NCBI RefSeq assembly: GCF_026409565.1
Contig: NZ_CP112881.1
Location: 3,665,501-3,729,500, forward strand
Direction of reading: 5' to 3'
Origin: Sneathiella aquimaris
GTDB taxonomy: Bacteria > Pseudomonadota > Alphaproteobacteria > Sneathiellales > Sneathiellaceae
Length of the DNA stretch: 64,000 nucleotides
The translations under genes and the position numbers were made by a program. The first letter of the stretch is position 1. Each line of letters opens with the position of its first letter. The notes under the pieces are model-generated. The model had not been told where the DNA came from. It ran no database searches and worked only from the letters and a program-made list of their open reading frames with translations. Positions 8,835-17,128 of this stretch are shown piece by piece.

Positions 8835-9605
8835 ATGAGTAAACTGGAAATACATCAGATACCCGTTCTAAATGATAATTATCTGTATCTTTTTAAAGAT
8901 CCAGACAGCGACGCCGTTGGGATTGTCGATCCTGCGGAAGCAGAACCGGTTCTGGAAAAACTGAATGAACTGGGTTGGACCCTGACCCATATCATAAATA
9001 CCCACCATCACTGGGACCATACCGGGGCCAATCTTGAACTGAAAGAAAAAACCGGCTGCATCATCGTTGGTAACAAACATGATTCGGAACGGATCCCTGG
9101 TATCGATATTCAGGTTGAAGACGGGGATCTTTTTGAGTTTGGGACGCAAACCGCCAAGATTATGGCCGTGTCCGGGCATACCATCGGACACATCGCCTAC
9201 TGGTTTAAAAACTCCGAAGCGCTGTTTTGCGGCGACACACTGTTCGCCCTTGGATGCGGGCGTTTGTTTGAAGGAACCCCGGCTCAGATGTGGGAAAGCC
9301 TGTCGAAAATCAGAACGCTTCCGGATGAGACCCGGATTTATTGCGCCCATGAATATACCGAAGCAAATGCTGATTTCGCGGTAACGATTGAGCCAGACAA
9401 CAAGGCCTTGCTTTCACGCGTAAAAGAAATCAAACAAAAACGGGCTCAAAATATTCCAACGGTCCCTTCTACCTTGGCAATTGAAAAAGAAACCAACCCT
9501 TTTCTAAGACCCGATAGTGACCATATCAAAGAAACGCTTTCCATGGTCGGTGCTGACTCAGTCAGCGTTTTCGCAGAAATTAGACACCGCAAAGACACCT
9601 TTTGA
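8835..9605 (+). CDS. gloB: Hydroxyacylglutathione hydrolase (glyoxalase II)
   Basis: A 256-residue metallo-beta-lactamase-fold enzyme that hydrolyses S-lactoylglutathione to lactate and glutathione in the cytosol, the second step of methylglyoxal detoxification. The dinuclear metal motif THHHWDH is at residues 56-62 (H57, H59, D61, H62). A further metal ligand lies in SGHTIGH, and the C-terminal glutathione-binding domain ends in EIRHRKDTF as in GloB. Its stop overlaps the next ATG as TGATG. A glyoxalase I-like gene follows two genes on. Confidence 0.93.
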   Translation: MSKLEIHQIPVLNDNYLYLFKDPDSDAVGIVDPAEAEPVLEKLNELGWTLTHIINTHHHWDHTGANLELKEKTGCIIVGNKHDSERIPGIDIQVEDGDLFEFGTQTAKIMAVSGHTIGHIAYWFKNSEALFCGDTLFALGCGRLFEGTPAQMWESLSKIRTLPDETRIYCAHEYTEANADFAVTIEPDNKALLSRVKEIKQKRAQNIPTVPSTLAIEKETNPFLRPDSDHIKETLSMVGADSVSVFAEIRHRKDTF

Positions 9606-10030
9606 TGCAGGCAGAAGACATTATCAAAACGTTGGGGCTGACACCGCATCCCGAAGGCGGGTATTATGCCGAAACCTTTCGTGATCTTTCGGGCGACGAT
9701 GAAGGCGGCCGTGGGGCGTCAACCGCCATTTACTACCTTCTTCGCAACGGCGAGAAATCACATTGGCATCGCGTTGATGCTGCCGAGGTCTGGCATTTTT
9801 ATGCCGGTGCCCCTTTGGAATTAAGCCTTGCGGATGCGGGTGGCACCCGGACGGAACGTCTGGGGCCTGATCTTTTATCAGGAGAGCGCCCCCAAATCAT
9901 TGTCCCAAAGGATGTCTGGCAAGCCGCCCGTTCAACAGGGGACTGGACATTTGTCGGGTGCACTGTCGCACCGGCATTTGACTTTGCCGGTTTCGAAATG
10001 GCGCCGGACGACTGGTCGCCTAACCGTTAA
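9605..10030 (+). CDS. DUF985 cupin protein
   Basis: A 141-residue protein of the DUF985/cupin_5 family. It has the family start [19 protein letters not shown] and the metal-site-like stretch [18 protein letters not shown], then a second cupin motif. Its biochemical role is unknown; related structures are beta-barrels. The ATG at 9605 overlaps the gloB stop (TGATG), which indicates translational coupling. A TTG one codon earlier is less likely. Confidence 0.82.
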   Translation: MQAEDIIKTLGLTPHPEGGYYAETFRDLSGDDEGGRGASTAIYYLLRNGEKSHWHRVDAAEVWHFYAGAPLELSLADAGGTRTERLGPDLLSGERPQIIVPKDVWQAARSTGDWTFVGCTVAPAFDFAGFEMAPDDWSPNR

Positions 10031-10056
10031 TCACTAGCCACAAGCAGGAACAAAGA

Positions 10057-10476
10057 ATGAAATATCTTCACACAATGGTGCGCGTTAAAGATCTGGATGC
10101 CAGTCTGGACTTTTACTGCAACAAACTTGGCCTTAAAGAGGTCAAACGCAAGGATATCGAAGCCGGGCGTTTTTCTTTGATCTTTCTCGCCCCTGAAGGT
10201 CAGGAAGACGCGCAGGTTGAACTAACCTATAATTGGGATCCGGAAGAATATGGAGAAGGTCGGAATTTTGGGCACCTCGCCTATGAAGTCGACGACATAT
10301 ATGAAGCCTGCCAGAAACTGATGGATGGTGGCGTCACCATCAATCGCCCGCCCCGTGACGGACGCATGGCCTTTGTCCGGTCCCCCGACAATATCTCTAT
10401 TGAATTGTTGCAAAAAGGCGACGCCCTTAAACCAGCTGAACCGTGGTCCTCAATGGAAAATACCGGTCACTGGTAA
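10057..10476 (+). CDS. gloA: Lactoylglutathione lyase-like VOC protein (glyoxalase I)
   Basis: A 139-residue vicinal-oxygen-chelate protein. Glyoxalase I isomerises the methylglyoxal-glutathione hemithioacetal to S-lactoylglutathione. The expected metal ligands are all visible: H5 (YLHTMVRV), E55 (QVELTYNW), H73 (FGHLAYEV) and E116 (SIELLQKG). It lies 26 bases after the cupin gene in the gloB-cupin-gloA operon, which supports a glyoxalase role. Its TAA abuts the stop of the convergent permease gene. Confidence 0.88.
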   Translation: MKYLHTMVRVKDLDASLDFYCNKLGLKEVKRKDIEAGRFSLIFLAPEGQEDAQVELTYNWDPEEYGEGRNFGHLAYEVDDIYEACQKLMDGGVTINRPPRDGRMAFVRSPDNISIELLQKGDALKPAEPWSSMENTGHW

Positions 10477-11370
10477 TCAGGCTTGTTGTCTGAATACCGC
10501 CTTCAAAAGGTGAAGCGAACCGATAACGGCGCCGGATGTAATCAACAGACATCCGGCGACCAATGACCAGGAAAACACAGCCGCGCCTAAAGCAACAAGG
10601 ATCAATGTTGACAGCAGTGGGGCCAAATAGGACAGAACACCGAGCCCCTGAATATCTCCGTGTTTGACACCCATATCCCATAAAAAGAAGGCACCGCCCA
10701 CAGGTCCAACCCCCAGCGCCAGAACGGCCAGCCATTCTCCGATCGTGGCGGGAAACTGGGTTTGCTCGAAAGCAAAATGGCAAAGGGCTGCAAGAATAGC
10801 CGTCACCCCGCAAAATGTTCCAATGACATCTGTCGAAACGCTCGCAAAATAACGACTGAGAACCGAATAGCCGGACCAGATGAAAGCACAGGAAAAGGCC
10901 GCGAGATAACCTGTCATATAGGCCGGATCCAGATCCAGGCTTTTCCCTTTTGTAATCAGCAAAGACGCCCCGAACAAACTCAACAAGGCCCCTGCAATAT
11001 GGAACCAGCGTAGTTTTTCTCCCGGCAGGAGAGCTGAAAAAATTACTATCAGCAATGGCCATAAATAAGCGATTAGACCCGCTTCAGCTGCTGGAGCAGA
11101 CTTCAAAGCCATAAAATAAAAGAAGTGATACCCAAACAGTCCCCCGACACCAAGGACCCATAAAGCCGGCGGCAAAATCAAAAACGGAATGATATTTTCT
11201 CTATGAATGATCCATTTCGCAAGGGCCAGACAAAACGCCACCGCAAAAGTCATGGCGGTCAGCTGGAATGGGGGTATTTTCCCCGTATAGACGGTGAATA
11301 ATGCCAATAAAGACCACAGTAATATCGCCGCAAGACCACAAAGGGTACCTGCATTCCGTGATATTGGCAT
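10477..11370 (-). CDS. DMT-superfamily permease (EamA/YddG-like)
   Basis: A 297-residue membrane protein with about ten transmembrane segments and two EamA repeats. The opening (GTLCGLAAILLWSLLALFTV) resembles YddG-type aromatic amino acid exporters, but the substrate is not established. The ATG at 11370 follows GGAAGGA and is preferred over the in-frame ATG at 11466, which would add 32 polar residues. The gene lies downstream of the phaAB terminator, so it is probably transcribed separately. Confidence 0.8.
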   Translation of the reverse strand: MPISRNAGTLCGLAAILLWSLLALFTVYTGKIPPFQLTAMTFAVAFCLALAKWIIHRENIIPFLILPPALWVLGVGGLFGYHFFYFMALKSAPAAEAGLIAYLWPLLIVIFSALLPGEKLRWFHIAGALLSLFGASLLITKGKSLDLDPAYMTGYLAAFSCAFIWSGYSVLSRYFASVSTDVIGTFCGVTAILAALCHFAFEQTQFPATIGEWLAVLALGVGPVGGAFFLWDMGVKHGDIQGLGVLSYLAPLLSTLILVALGAAVFSWSLVAGCLLITSGAVIGSLHLLKAVFRQQA

Positions 11371-11429
11371 TTGTGTTTTTTCCTTCCGCTGAGCTGAAGC
11401 TGCATCATGCCTCGCGCTCCTGAAAAACA

Positions 11430-11469
11430 CAAAAGAAAAGGCATGTCCCAAGGGAGCCAGGGACATACC
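11430..11469 (-). terminator. Rho-independent terminator after phaB
   Basis: Read on the minus strand, GGTATGTCCC (from 11469) pairs with GGGACATGCC (to 11440), with one G:U pair and a 10-base loop, and is followed by TTTTCTTTTG (11439-11430). It lies 44 bases past the phaB stop and separates the pha operon from the permease gene. Confidence 0.8.
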
Positions 11470-11512
11470 TCTTCAAAGCCGGCAGGAAGTTCCGACTTAT
11501 AATACTGATCAA

Positions 11513-12235
11513 TCAGTACATATGCTGACCACCGTTGATGGACAGAGTTGAACCCGTCACAAAACCGGCTTCATCAGCAACAAGGAAACAAACGCCCCGC
11601 GCGATTTCACTGGCTTTACCCAGTCGGCCAACCGGGATCTTCGCAACAATTTTTTCCAGAACCTGTTCAGGAACCGCTGCGACCATATCGGTATCGATAT
11701 AACCCGGTGCAATCGCGTTCACCGTAATGCCCTGACCCGCACCTTCCTGGGCCATGGCTTTTGTAAATCCGTGAATACCGGACTTCGCTGCGGCGTAATT
11801 CACCTGTCCATATTGGCCCGCCTGGCCATTAATGGAACCGATATTAACGACCCGGCCGAACTTGTTTGCCCGCATGTCATCTATGGTCGCCCGGCACATG
11901 TTGAAGCAGGATCCCAAATTGGTATCGATCACCGCCTGCCACGCATTTTGATCCATGCGGTGCAACGTGCCGTCCCGGGTGATGCCTGCATTATTCACAA
12001 CGATATCGACGGTTCCCAAATCTTCTTTGACTTTGGCAACCCCGGCAACACACGCGTCAAAATCCGATACATCCCACTTGTAGGACGGGATACCAGTTCG
12101 TTCTGTAAATTCACGTGCACGCTCGTCATTACCGCCGTAATTGGCGGCTACTTTGTACCCTTTTTCCTTCAGCATTATGGAAATGGCCTCACCAATTCCA
12201 CGTGTACCGCCGGTTACAATCGCTACTCTGCTCAT
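11513..12235 (-). CDS. phaB: Acetoacetyl-CoA reductase
   Basis: A 240-residue short-chain dehydrogenase that reduces acetoacetyl-CoA to (R)-3-hydroxybutyryl-CoA with NADPH. The nucleotide motif TGGTRGIG is at 8-15, and the catalytic set is S134, Y147 and K151 (YAAAKSG). Length and sequence match PhaB closely, including RMDQNAWQAVIDTNL. It lies 35 bases after phaA on the same strand and ends the pha operon. A 7-bp inverted repeat with a 2-base centre (TACTGATCAATCAGTA, 11503-11518) overlaps the stop codon. Confidence 0.94.
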   Translation of the reverse strand: MSRVAIVTGGTRGIGEAISIMLKEKGYKVAANYGGNDERAREFTERTGIPSYKWDVSDFDACVAGVAKVKEDLGTVDIVVNNAGITRDGTLHRMDQNAWQAVIDTNLGSCFNMCRATIDDMRANKFGRVVNIGSINGQAGQYGQVNYAAAKSGIHGFTKAMAQEGAGQGITVNAIAPGYIDTDMVAAVPEQVLEKIVAKIPVGRLGKASEIARGVCFLVADEAGFVTGSTLSINGGQHMY

Positions 12236-12270
12236 ATCCCTGTTCCCTCAAGACTAAATGTCGTTTTCTG

Positions 12271-13443
12271 TTACCGCTCCACACACATCGCAATACCCAT
12301 ACCACCACCAATACACAAAGTGGCCAATCCGCGGTGAACATCGCGTTTCTCCATTTCATGAAGCAACGTTACAAGAACCCTTGCACCGGAAGCCCCAATT
12401 GGATGGCCAATCGCGATGGCTCCACCATTGACATTCACTTTGTCCGTATCCCATCCAAGATCTTTATTCACGGCACACGCCTGTGCTGCGAAAGCTTCGT
12501 TCGCCTCGATAAGATCCAGATCATCTTTCGTCCAGCCAGCCCGTTCCAACGCCATACGGCTTGCTGGAATAGGACCCGTTCCCATGATCGCTGGATCGAC
12601 ACCGCTCTGTGCCCATGAAACGATCTTGGCGAGCGGCTTTAATCCTCTTTCTGCCGCTTCCTCGTCACTCATCAGGACAACGGCGGCCGCACCATCATTA
12701 ATTCCCGACGCGTTCCCTGCCGTAACCGTTCCGTTTTCTTTCAGAAAGGCCGGGCGAAGGTTTGACAATGTTTCTACAGTTGTCTCAGCACGAATATATT
12801 CGTCTTCTGAAACCGTCATCTCGCCTTTCCGGGTTTTAATTGTTACAGGGACAATTTCCTGTTCAAACCGGCCTTCTTTTTGTGCTTTTGCTGCTTTTGC
12901 CTGAGATGCTGCGGCAAAGCTGTCCTGCTGATCCCGGGTAATCTGCCACTGAGACGCCACATTTTCTGCTGTATTTCCCATGTGATATCCATGGAAGGCA
13001 TCCATTAAACCGTCTGTCAGCATTGTATCTGTAAATTCAAGCGCGCCCATTTTCTGGCCATTGCGCAGATGCGCGCAATGAGGTGCCTGACTCATGCTTT
13101 CCTGACCACCCGCAACAACAACCTTGCTATCGCCGTTGGCAATCGCCTGAAACCCAAGCGCCACGGCCCGGAGGCCCGACCCGCAAAGCTGATTCACACC
13201 CCAAGCAGGCACTTCTGCGGGGAGGCCTGCAGCAATGGAGGCTTGGCGGGCCGGATTCTGTCCCTCACCAGCGGCCAATATCTGTCCCAGAATAACTTCC
13301 GACACATCCTTGGCTTCTGTCTGAGATCTTTTCAGTGCTTCCCGAATAACGACTTCCCCCAGTTTATGGGCTGGAAGAGAAGAAAGACCGCCGTTGAAAG
13401 AGCCAACTGGCGTGCGCACTGCACTGGTAATCACCACACTCAT
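12271..13443 (-). CDS. phaA: Acetyl-CoA acetyltransferase (beta-ketothiolase)
   Basis: A 390-residue thiolase that condenses two acetyl-CoA molecules to acetoacetyl-CoA, the first step of polyhydroxybutyrate synthesis. The nucleophilic cysteine is C87 (LCGSGLRAV), with H347 (GHPIGASG) and C377 (LCIGGGMG) completing the active site. The ATG at 13443 follows AAAGGAC. It is downstream of the phaC-like gene across 150 bases that contain TTGCA-type repeats, so it probably has its own promoter as well as read-through. Confidence 0.94.
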   Translation of the reverse strand: MSVVITSAVRTPVGSFNGGLSSLPAHKLGEVVIREALKRSQTEAKDVSEVILGQILAAGEGQNPARQASIAAGLPAEVPAWGVNQLCGSGLRAVALGFQAIANGDSKVVVAGGQESMSQAPHCAHLRNGQKMGALEFTDTMLTDGLMDAFHGYHMGNTAENVASQWQITRDQQDSFAAASQAKAAKAQKEGRFEQEIVPVTIKTRKGEMTVSEDEYIRAETTVETLSNLRPAFLKENGTVTAGNASGINDGAAAVVLMSDEEAAERGLKPLAKIVSWAQSGVDPAIMGTGPIPASRMALERAGWTKDDLDLIEANEAFAAQACAVNKDLGWDTDKVNVNGGAIAIGHPIGASGARVLVTLLHEMEKRDVHRGLATLCIGGGMGIAMCVER

Positions 13444-13550
13444 TTTTATGTCCTTTCATTCGACAACACACAACATAAATACAAAAATCGATTTCTGCAT
13501 GTAATTATCGAAACAAAAACCTGTTAAATACGAAATAACGTTATAAATTC

Positions 13551-13579
13551 GCAAGTGCAACAATAATATTGCAAATGCG
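13551..13579. promoter_or_regulatory. TTGCA/TTGCG-rich candidate operator upstream of phaA
   Basis: In the 150-base phaC-phaA gap the stretch GCAAGTGCAA (13551-13560) is followed by an inverted pair TGCAA...TTGCA and then AAATGCG. The minus-strand reading contains CGCATTTGCA and TTGCACTTGCG. Similar words recur upstream of phaR, so this may be a PhaR binding site. It is a candidate only; the PhaR consensus for this group was not available to me. Confidence 0.4.
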
Positions 13580-13593
13580 TAAAAAAAGCCAGC

Positions 13594-14817
13594 TCAACCC
13601 GTAACCCAGTCAATAACATCTTGCCAGAGTCCACGCGCTGCCTGACGCCCGACAACCATTCCAATATGGCCCGAAGGCGGTGTAACAACCGTCGGTTTGC
13701 TAAGTTGCTCGGCCAGCCCCAATGCAGAAGCGGCCGGAACAATTCTATCTGATTTCGGAACCGCGATCATAACAGGAATGTTCAATTTTTCGGGATTAAT
13801 CGTCTGCCCGCCAACTGTCCACTTCCCCCGGTACGGGCGATTGTCGGTATACCAGTCTGTAAAGCAATCCATGGCGGCCCGCCGGGCAAGTGGAACACCA
13901 TCGTTAAGCCAGTCTTCAATGGCGACAAACTCGCGGGCTTTTTGGCTGTCCATGTCCATGCGGTTAAAAAGGCCAAACTTTTTGAGACACAGATTTGGAT
14001 CCAGACTGGCAAAGAAAGATTGCAAAATATCAACCGGCATACTGCCCTGCTGCTCCACCACAGCAGACCACAGCATTTTTTGCGATAAAAACATTTTCGC
14101 CGCCGCCCCTAAATCCGCATGGAAATTCCACGGCGAGGCCAATGTTATAAGAGAGCTTAGTGCGGATTGGCGTAACTGGGCTGCGGCGACGGCCAATGTC
14201 CCCCCCATGCAATATCCAAGCATATGAATTGTTTGACCCTGATTTGCCTCGCAAACCACATCAAACGCCGGCAAAAGCTGTTTTAAAAGGTAATCTTCGA
14301 TATTGTAAGACTGCTCTGCGTCCCCCGGCGCGCCCCAGCTGACGAGAATCGGTCGAAGACCAGCCGCCGCCAATGCCCGCACAAAACTACGCCCTTCCAT
14401 TAAATCAAGAATATAATCGCGATTGACCAACGACGGCACAATAAAGACGATCGGTGATCCGGAGGGTGCGTCTGGTGCGTAATCCAATAGACGCATTGCC
14501 CCCACCTGATGCAATAAAGCAGGCTCTTCCATCGCCCGTTGATAGGGATGCGCGTGATATTTTTTAATACCGCTTAACATTTCGGAGACATGGAAATGCG
14601 CCCGTTCACCCACGACCTGCATCAGATGTGCAAGATCATGGCTTTTCAGATCCTCTGCCAGAGCGTCGGCCTCTTCCTGCAGTCCGTCAAGCCAGGGGAT
14701 TTTGTTTTCCCGTGCCAGTGGCAGGGCCGCAAGCGCGCTGCTTAGTGTTGAAGAAGATAAGCCCAGATGGAGCCCTAAAGGTCGTGGACCAATCCGTTTG
14801 AAAGGTGGTCCAGACAT
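13594..14817 (-). CDS. phaC: PHA synthase-like alpha/beta hydrolase (PhaC family, short form)
   Basis: A 407-residue protein of the PhaC/alpha-beta hydrolase family, which polymerises 3-hydroxyacyl-CoA into polyhydroxyalkanoate on granule surfaces. The cysteine lipase-like box GYCMGG places the nucleophile at C203, and D357 (VPKSDRIVP) and H384 (SGHIGMVVG) complete the triad. PhaC landmarks YHAHPY, VPSLVNRDYILDL and SPWNFH are present. It is much shorter than class I PhaC (about 560-600 residues), chiefly at the N-terminus. GGAGG precedes the ATG. The gene starts 1 base after a 64-residue gene, with phaA and phaB downstream. Confidence 0.85.
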   Translation of the reverse strand: MSGPPFKRIGPRPLGLHLGLSSSTLSSALAALPLARENKIPWLDGLQEEADALAEDLKSHDLAHLMQVVGERAHFHVSEMLSGIKKYHAHPYQRAMEEPALLHQVGAMRLLDYAPDAPSGSPIVFIVPSLVNRDYILDLMEGRSFVRALAAAGLRPILVSWGAPGDAEQSYNIEDYLLKQLLPAFDVVCEANQGQTIHMLGYCMGGTLAVAAAQLRQSALSSLITLASPWNFHADLGAAAKMFLSQKMLWSAVVEQQGSMPVDILQSFFASLDPNLCLKKFGLFNRMDMDSQKAREFVAIEDWLNDGVPLARRAAMDCFTDWYTDNRPYRGKWTVGGQTINPEKLNIPVMIAVPKSDRIVPAASALGLAEQLSKPTVVTPPSGHIGMVVGRQAARGLWQDVIDWVTG

Positions 14818-14818
14818 T

Positions 14819-15013
14819 TTATGTTTCCTCCGACGGCGGTTTGTGGACGTCCTGAAACGGGTATTCCTGCCCCAAGGCTTCTGCCAGTTTTCGTCCCTTT
14901 ACCATCAATTCGTCAAATCCCGAATCCGGGGATTGCGCCAACATGGAAACCTGTTGTTGCCACAAATGAAAGTACCTGTCCGCGACGGCCTGAATAGAGG
15001 TGTTTTTTGACAT
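14819..15013 (-). CDS. Small protein translationally coupled to phaC
   Basis: A 64-residue protein of unknown family. Its central part (YFHLWQQQVSML) is amphipathic and recalls the N-terminal region of PHA synthases or PhaE-type partners, which I infer only by eye. The stop is 1 base before the phaC start, so the two are tightly coupled. No Shine-Dalgarno precedes the ATG, but TATACT lies 7 bases before it, so transcription could start at or near the ATG and give a leaderless message. The upstream gap is shared with divergent phaR. Confidence 0.65.
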   Translation of the reverse strand: MSKNTSIQAVADRYFHLWQQQVSMLAQSPDSGFDELMVKGRKLAEALGQEYPFQDVHKPPSEET

Positions 15014-15098
15014 ACAGGCAGTATAGACCGACAGGGCTTGTGATACCAGCCGACCATTTTATTGATCCCAACAGAAATAAGATTGCCAAAACCCCAAC

Positions 15099-15129
15099 CG
15101 CATTGCACAATAAAAAACTTGCGGCGCAA
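15099..15129. promoter_or_regulatory. Candidate PhaR operator in the phaC/phaR divergent gap
   Basis: CGCATTGCAC at 15099-15108 and the odd palindrome TTGCGGCGCAA at 15119-15129 lie between the divergent 64-residue gene and phaR. The same CGCATT(T)GCA and TTGC words occur upstream of phaA. PhaR proteins bind TGC-rich repeats upstream of pha genes and of their own gene, so autoregulation is plausible, but this is inference. Confidence 0.4.
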
Positions 15130-15153
15130 CATTACGTGGGAGTGAGCGTTACC

Positions 15154-15753
15154 TTGGCAGACAAAAATACGGAGACAACAGACGCGATTGTTATCAAGAA
15201 ATATGCAAATCGCCGTTTATACAACACAGCAACATCTTCTTATGTCACGCTGGACCACTTAAGCCAGATGGTCAAAGAGGGCAATGATTTTGTCGTTTAC
15301 GACGCCAAATCAAACGAAGACATCACTCGATCCGTTCTAACTCAGATCATTTTTGAGGAAGAAGCAAAGGGGCAAAACCTTCTTCCGATCAACTTCTTGC
15401 GCCAACTCATTCGATTTTACGGGGACAGCCTTCAGTCCGTCGTCCCCGATTATCTGGACATGTCCATGAGTTCTTTTTCCAGCAATCAGGAAAAAATGCG
15501 CGAAGTGCTGCCGGAAAACGTTTTAGACAACCCGCTGTATCGCCAGTTCGAGGAAATGGGCCGTCAGAATATGGCAATGTTCACTAACGCCATGAAGATT
15601 TTCTCTCCAAATGGGCTGACAACCCCCACGGAACCGGCCAAATCAAAAACGCCTGAATCTCAGGAAGATGCGACCGAGATGATGAAGGAACTAAAAGATC
15701 AGCTGGCCAGTATGCAGCAGCGCATCAATGATCTTGATAAGAAAGACGGGTAA
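15154..15753 (+). CDS. phaR: Polyhydroxyalkanoate synthesis repressor PhaR
   Basis: A 199-residue PhaR. The N-terminal DNA-binding domain holds the family hallmark KKYANRRLYNT at about residues 16-26, followed by the PHB accumulation domain and a Gln/Lys-rich coiled-coil tail. PhaR represses pha genes and is displaced when it binds nascent polymer granules. I chose the TTG at 15154 (reading MADKNTETTD) because GGAG lies upstream and family members begin about 12-18 residues before the KKYANRR motif. GTG codons at 15136 and 15142 are alternatives. It is divergent from the phaC operon. Confidence 0.9.
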   Translation: MADKNTETTDAIVIKKYANRRLYNTATSSYVTLDHLSQMVKEGNDFVVYDAKSNEDITRSVLTQIIFEEEAKGQNLLPINFLRQLIRFYGDSLQSVVPDYLDMSMSSFSSNQEKMREVLPENVLDNPLYRQFEEMGRQNMAMFTNAMKIFSPNGLTTPTEPAKSKTPESQEDATEMMKELKDQLASMQQRINDLDKKDG

Positions 15754-16033
15754 CCATTAACGACCAGTCCAGCAAGTGATCAATCAAGCCTGATAACAGA
15801 TATGTTATCGTCCTTGAATATAATAATATTTTGATTATTTATTCTTGATATGGTTAACGTAACCGAAATTTTTCGTTTACTTTTCGTTAATATTTGTCCA
15901 GCAGAATATGGATCACCATTCTGATCGTCGACGGAGAACCCGAAGGACAAGATTATCGATTAACCGCACAAGAATTGTGTTGTTACTTTTTTTGTGTTTC
16001 TGAATAGTCACGTCGTCAGGTTAATTGGAAGTA
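15754..16033. other. Intergenic region between phaR and the next gene
   Basis: About 280 bases without a convincing gene. A hairpin GATAACA-GATA-TGTTATC (15792-15809) follows phaR but has no immediate T-run, so it is at best a weak terminator. An AT-rich stretch at 15816-15900 includes the inverted repeat GGTTAACGTAACC (15852-15864). A 32-codon frame starting at ATG 15907 is too arginine-rich and short to support. Confidence 0.5.
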
Positions 16034-16486
16034 ATGGAAGTCGTCCGCTCTGTTTCATATCCGGTAAAAACACTCAATCCGTCTGCACATCCGCAGAGGG
16101 AAGAGCGCGCCTATGTCGAGGCGCGCCTTGAAGAGCAACGCGTTCAGCGCCTCAACCGGGAAATAGAGCAGGAAAGTCAGCAAAATATTTCGGGCCGCAG
16201 ACATCACGCTGTTGTTGTCGCGCCAGATGATCGCCGGGCAAATGTCACATCGATCTTTCTTCAGCAAAATTCCACTCCGCTGCGCAAGCTGGAAGGGCTC
16301 TCTCATCCCCCTCTGGGTCAGTCATCCAGTGCTTTTGTTGCCCAGCAATTGTCACAGGCGTCAGCCCAAGAAACGGACATATCAGCGCATAACCCTCACC
16401 ATGAGGCTGTAAATGCCTATGTTGATACCAAAAATCTGACAGCCACCATTATGGGTTTTCAGGGATTTAGAGAACGGCTGGCCTAA
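16034..16486 (+). CDS. Unrecognised 150-residue protein
   Basis: I do not recognise this protein. It has no signal peptide or membrane segment. Residues about 20-50 are highly charged and probably helical (RAYVEARLEEQRVQRLNR), the middle is Ser/Gln-rich, and the end (AYVDTKNLTATIMGFQGF) looks more ordered. ATG 16034 is preferred; a TTG three codons upstream follows CAGG and is possible. It stands alone between phaR and msrA after a 280-base gap, so it has its own promoter. Codon use is like the neighbours, which supports a real gene. Confidence 0.6.
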   Translation: MEVVRSVSYPVKTLNPSAHPQREERAYVEARLEEQRVQRLNREIEQESQQNISGRRHHAVVVAPDDRRANVTSIFLQQNSTPLRKLEGLSHPPLGQSSSAFVAQQLSQASAQETDISAHNPHHEAVNAYVDTKNLTATIMGFQGFRERLA

Positions 16487-16510
16487 TCCAGCCCTTCTCT
16501 CTTGTCATAA

Positions 16511-16993
16511 TCACAGACTGCAAGTCGCCAATCCACGTTTTTCAAGATACTGCTGATGATAATCTTCAGCCATAAAGAAATCCGGCGCTTTCAGAATTTC
16601 GGTAACAATCGGCTTTGAGAAAACCTTGGCCTGTTCCAGCTGACTTTTTGACTGCTCAGCCAGTTCTTTTTGCGCATCATTCACGTAAAAAATCGCAGAA
16701 CGATACTGAGTTCCGATGTCTGGGCCCTGACGGTTAAGCGTGGTCGGATTGTGATTGTCCCAAAAGACCGACAGCAGCTTTTGATAGTCAACGCGGGCAG
16801 GATCAAAGATAACGCGCACGACTTCTGCATGATTGGTATCTCCGCGGCAAACGTCCTGATAGGTTGGGTTCAAACTGTCTCCCCCCTGATATCCAACCGC
16901 AGTTGAAATAACACCGGATACATTTCTAAAGGCGGCTTCCACACCCCAGAAGCAACCGGCGGCAAAATAGGCAATTTCGGATTCTGCTGGCAT
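16511..16993 (-). CDS. msrA: Peptide methionine sulfoxide reductase A
   Basis: A 160-residue MsrA, which reduces methionine-S-sulfoxide in proteins and free methionine. The catalytic cysteine is C14 in GCFWGVEAAF, and a C-terminal cysteine in TCSL (residue 158) is suited to be the resolving thiol. VGYQGGDSLNPTYQDVCRG and EDYHQQYLEK match the family. It diverges from the MocR regulator gene across 135 bases that contain an inverted repeat, so the regulator may control it, but this is inference. Confidence 0.94.
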   Translation of the reverse strand: MPAESEIAYFAAGCFWGVEAAFRNVSGVISTAVGYQGGDSLNPTYQDVCRGDTNHAEVVRVIFDPARVDYQKLLSVFWDNHNPTTLNRQGPDIGTQYRSAIFYVNDAQKELAEQSKSQLEQAKVFSKPIVTEILKAPDFFMAEDYHQQYLEKRGLATCSL

Positions 16994-17072
16994 TGTTTTC
17001 TCCTTTTCATCCTGCTCAAGAGATAGTTAGTTTTGCCCGCGTGAACAAGAAAGGAATGATAACATTGTTGTA

Positions 17073-17084
17073 ATTGGCTCCAAT
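17073..17084. promoter_or_regulatory. Inverted repeat ATTGG-CT-CCAAT in the msrA/mocR gap
   Basis: A 5-bp inverted repeat with a 2-base centre lies 45 bases before the MocR-type start, and a third CCAATT copy occurs at about 17114-17119. GntR/MocR regulators bind such short repeats near their own genes. It is a candidate operator with no independent support. Confidence 0.35.
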
Positions 17085-17128
17085 AGGTAGATAATAAAAT
17101 CGAAACAACAGTACCAATTGATGCCGCC

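Noticed and set aside
10427-11062. 211-codon minus-strand frame overlapping the DMT permease
   Set aside because: It runs in another frame of the permease gene and is Cys/Arg-rich without domain features.
13578-13593. T-rich run just after the phaC stop as a terminator
   Set aside because: The seven T residues on the minus strand are not preceded by a convincing stem.
14819-15013. The 64-residue gene as the lost N-terminus of phaC through a frameshift
   Set aside because: It has its own ATG and TAA, is followed by a separate GGAGG and ATG, and canonical PhaC N-termini are much longer, so a simple frameshift does not explain it.
15007-15153. 49-codon N-terminal extension of phaR from a TTG at 15007
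   Set aside because: It would overlap the divergent 64-residue gene, and PhaR proteins begin shortly before the KKYANRR motif.
15907-16005. 32-codon arginine-rich frame in the gap after phaR
   Set aside because: It is too short and compositionally biased, with no ribosome binding site and no family.
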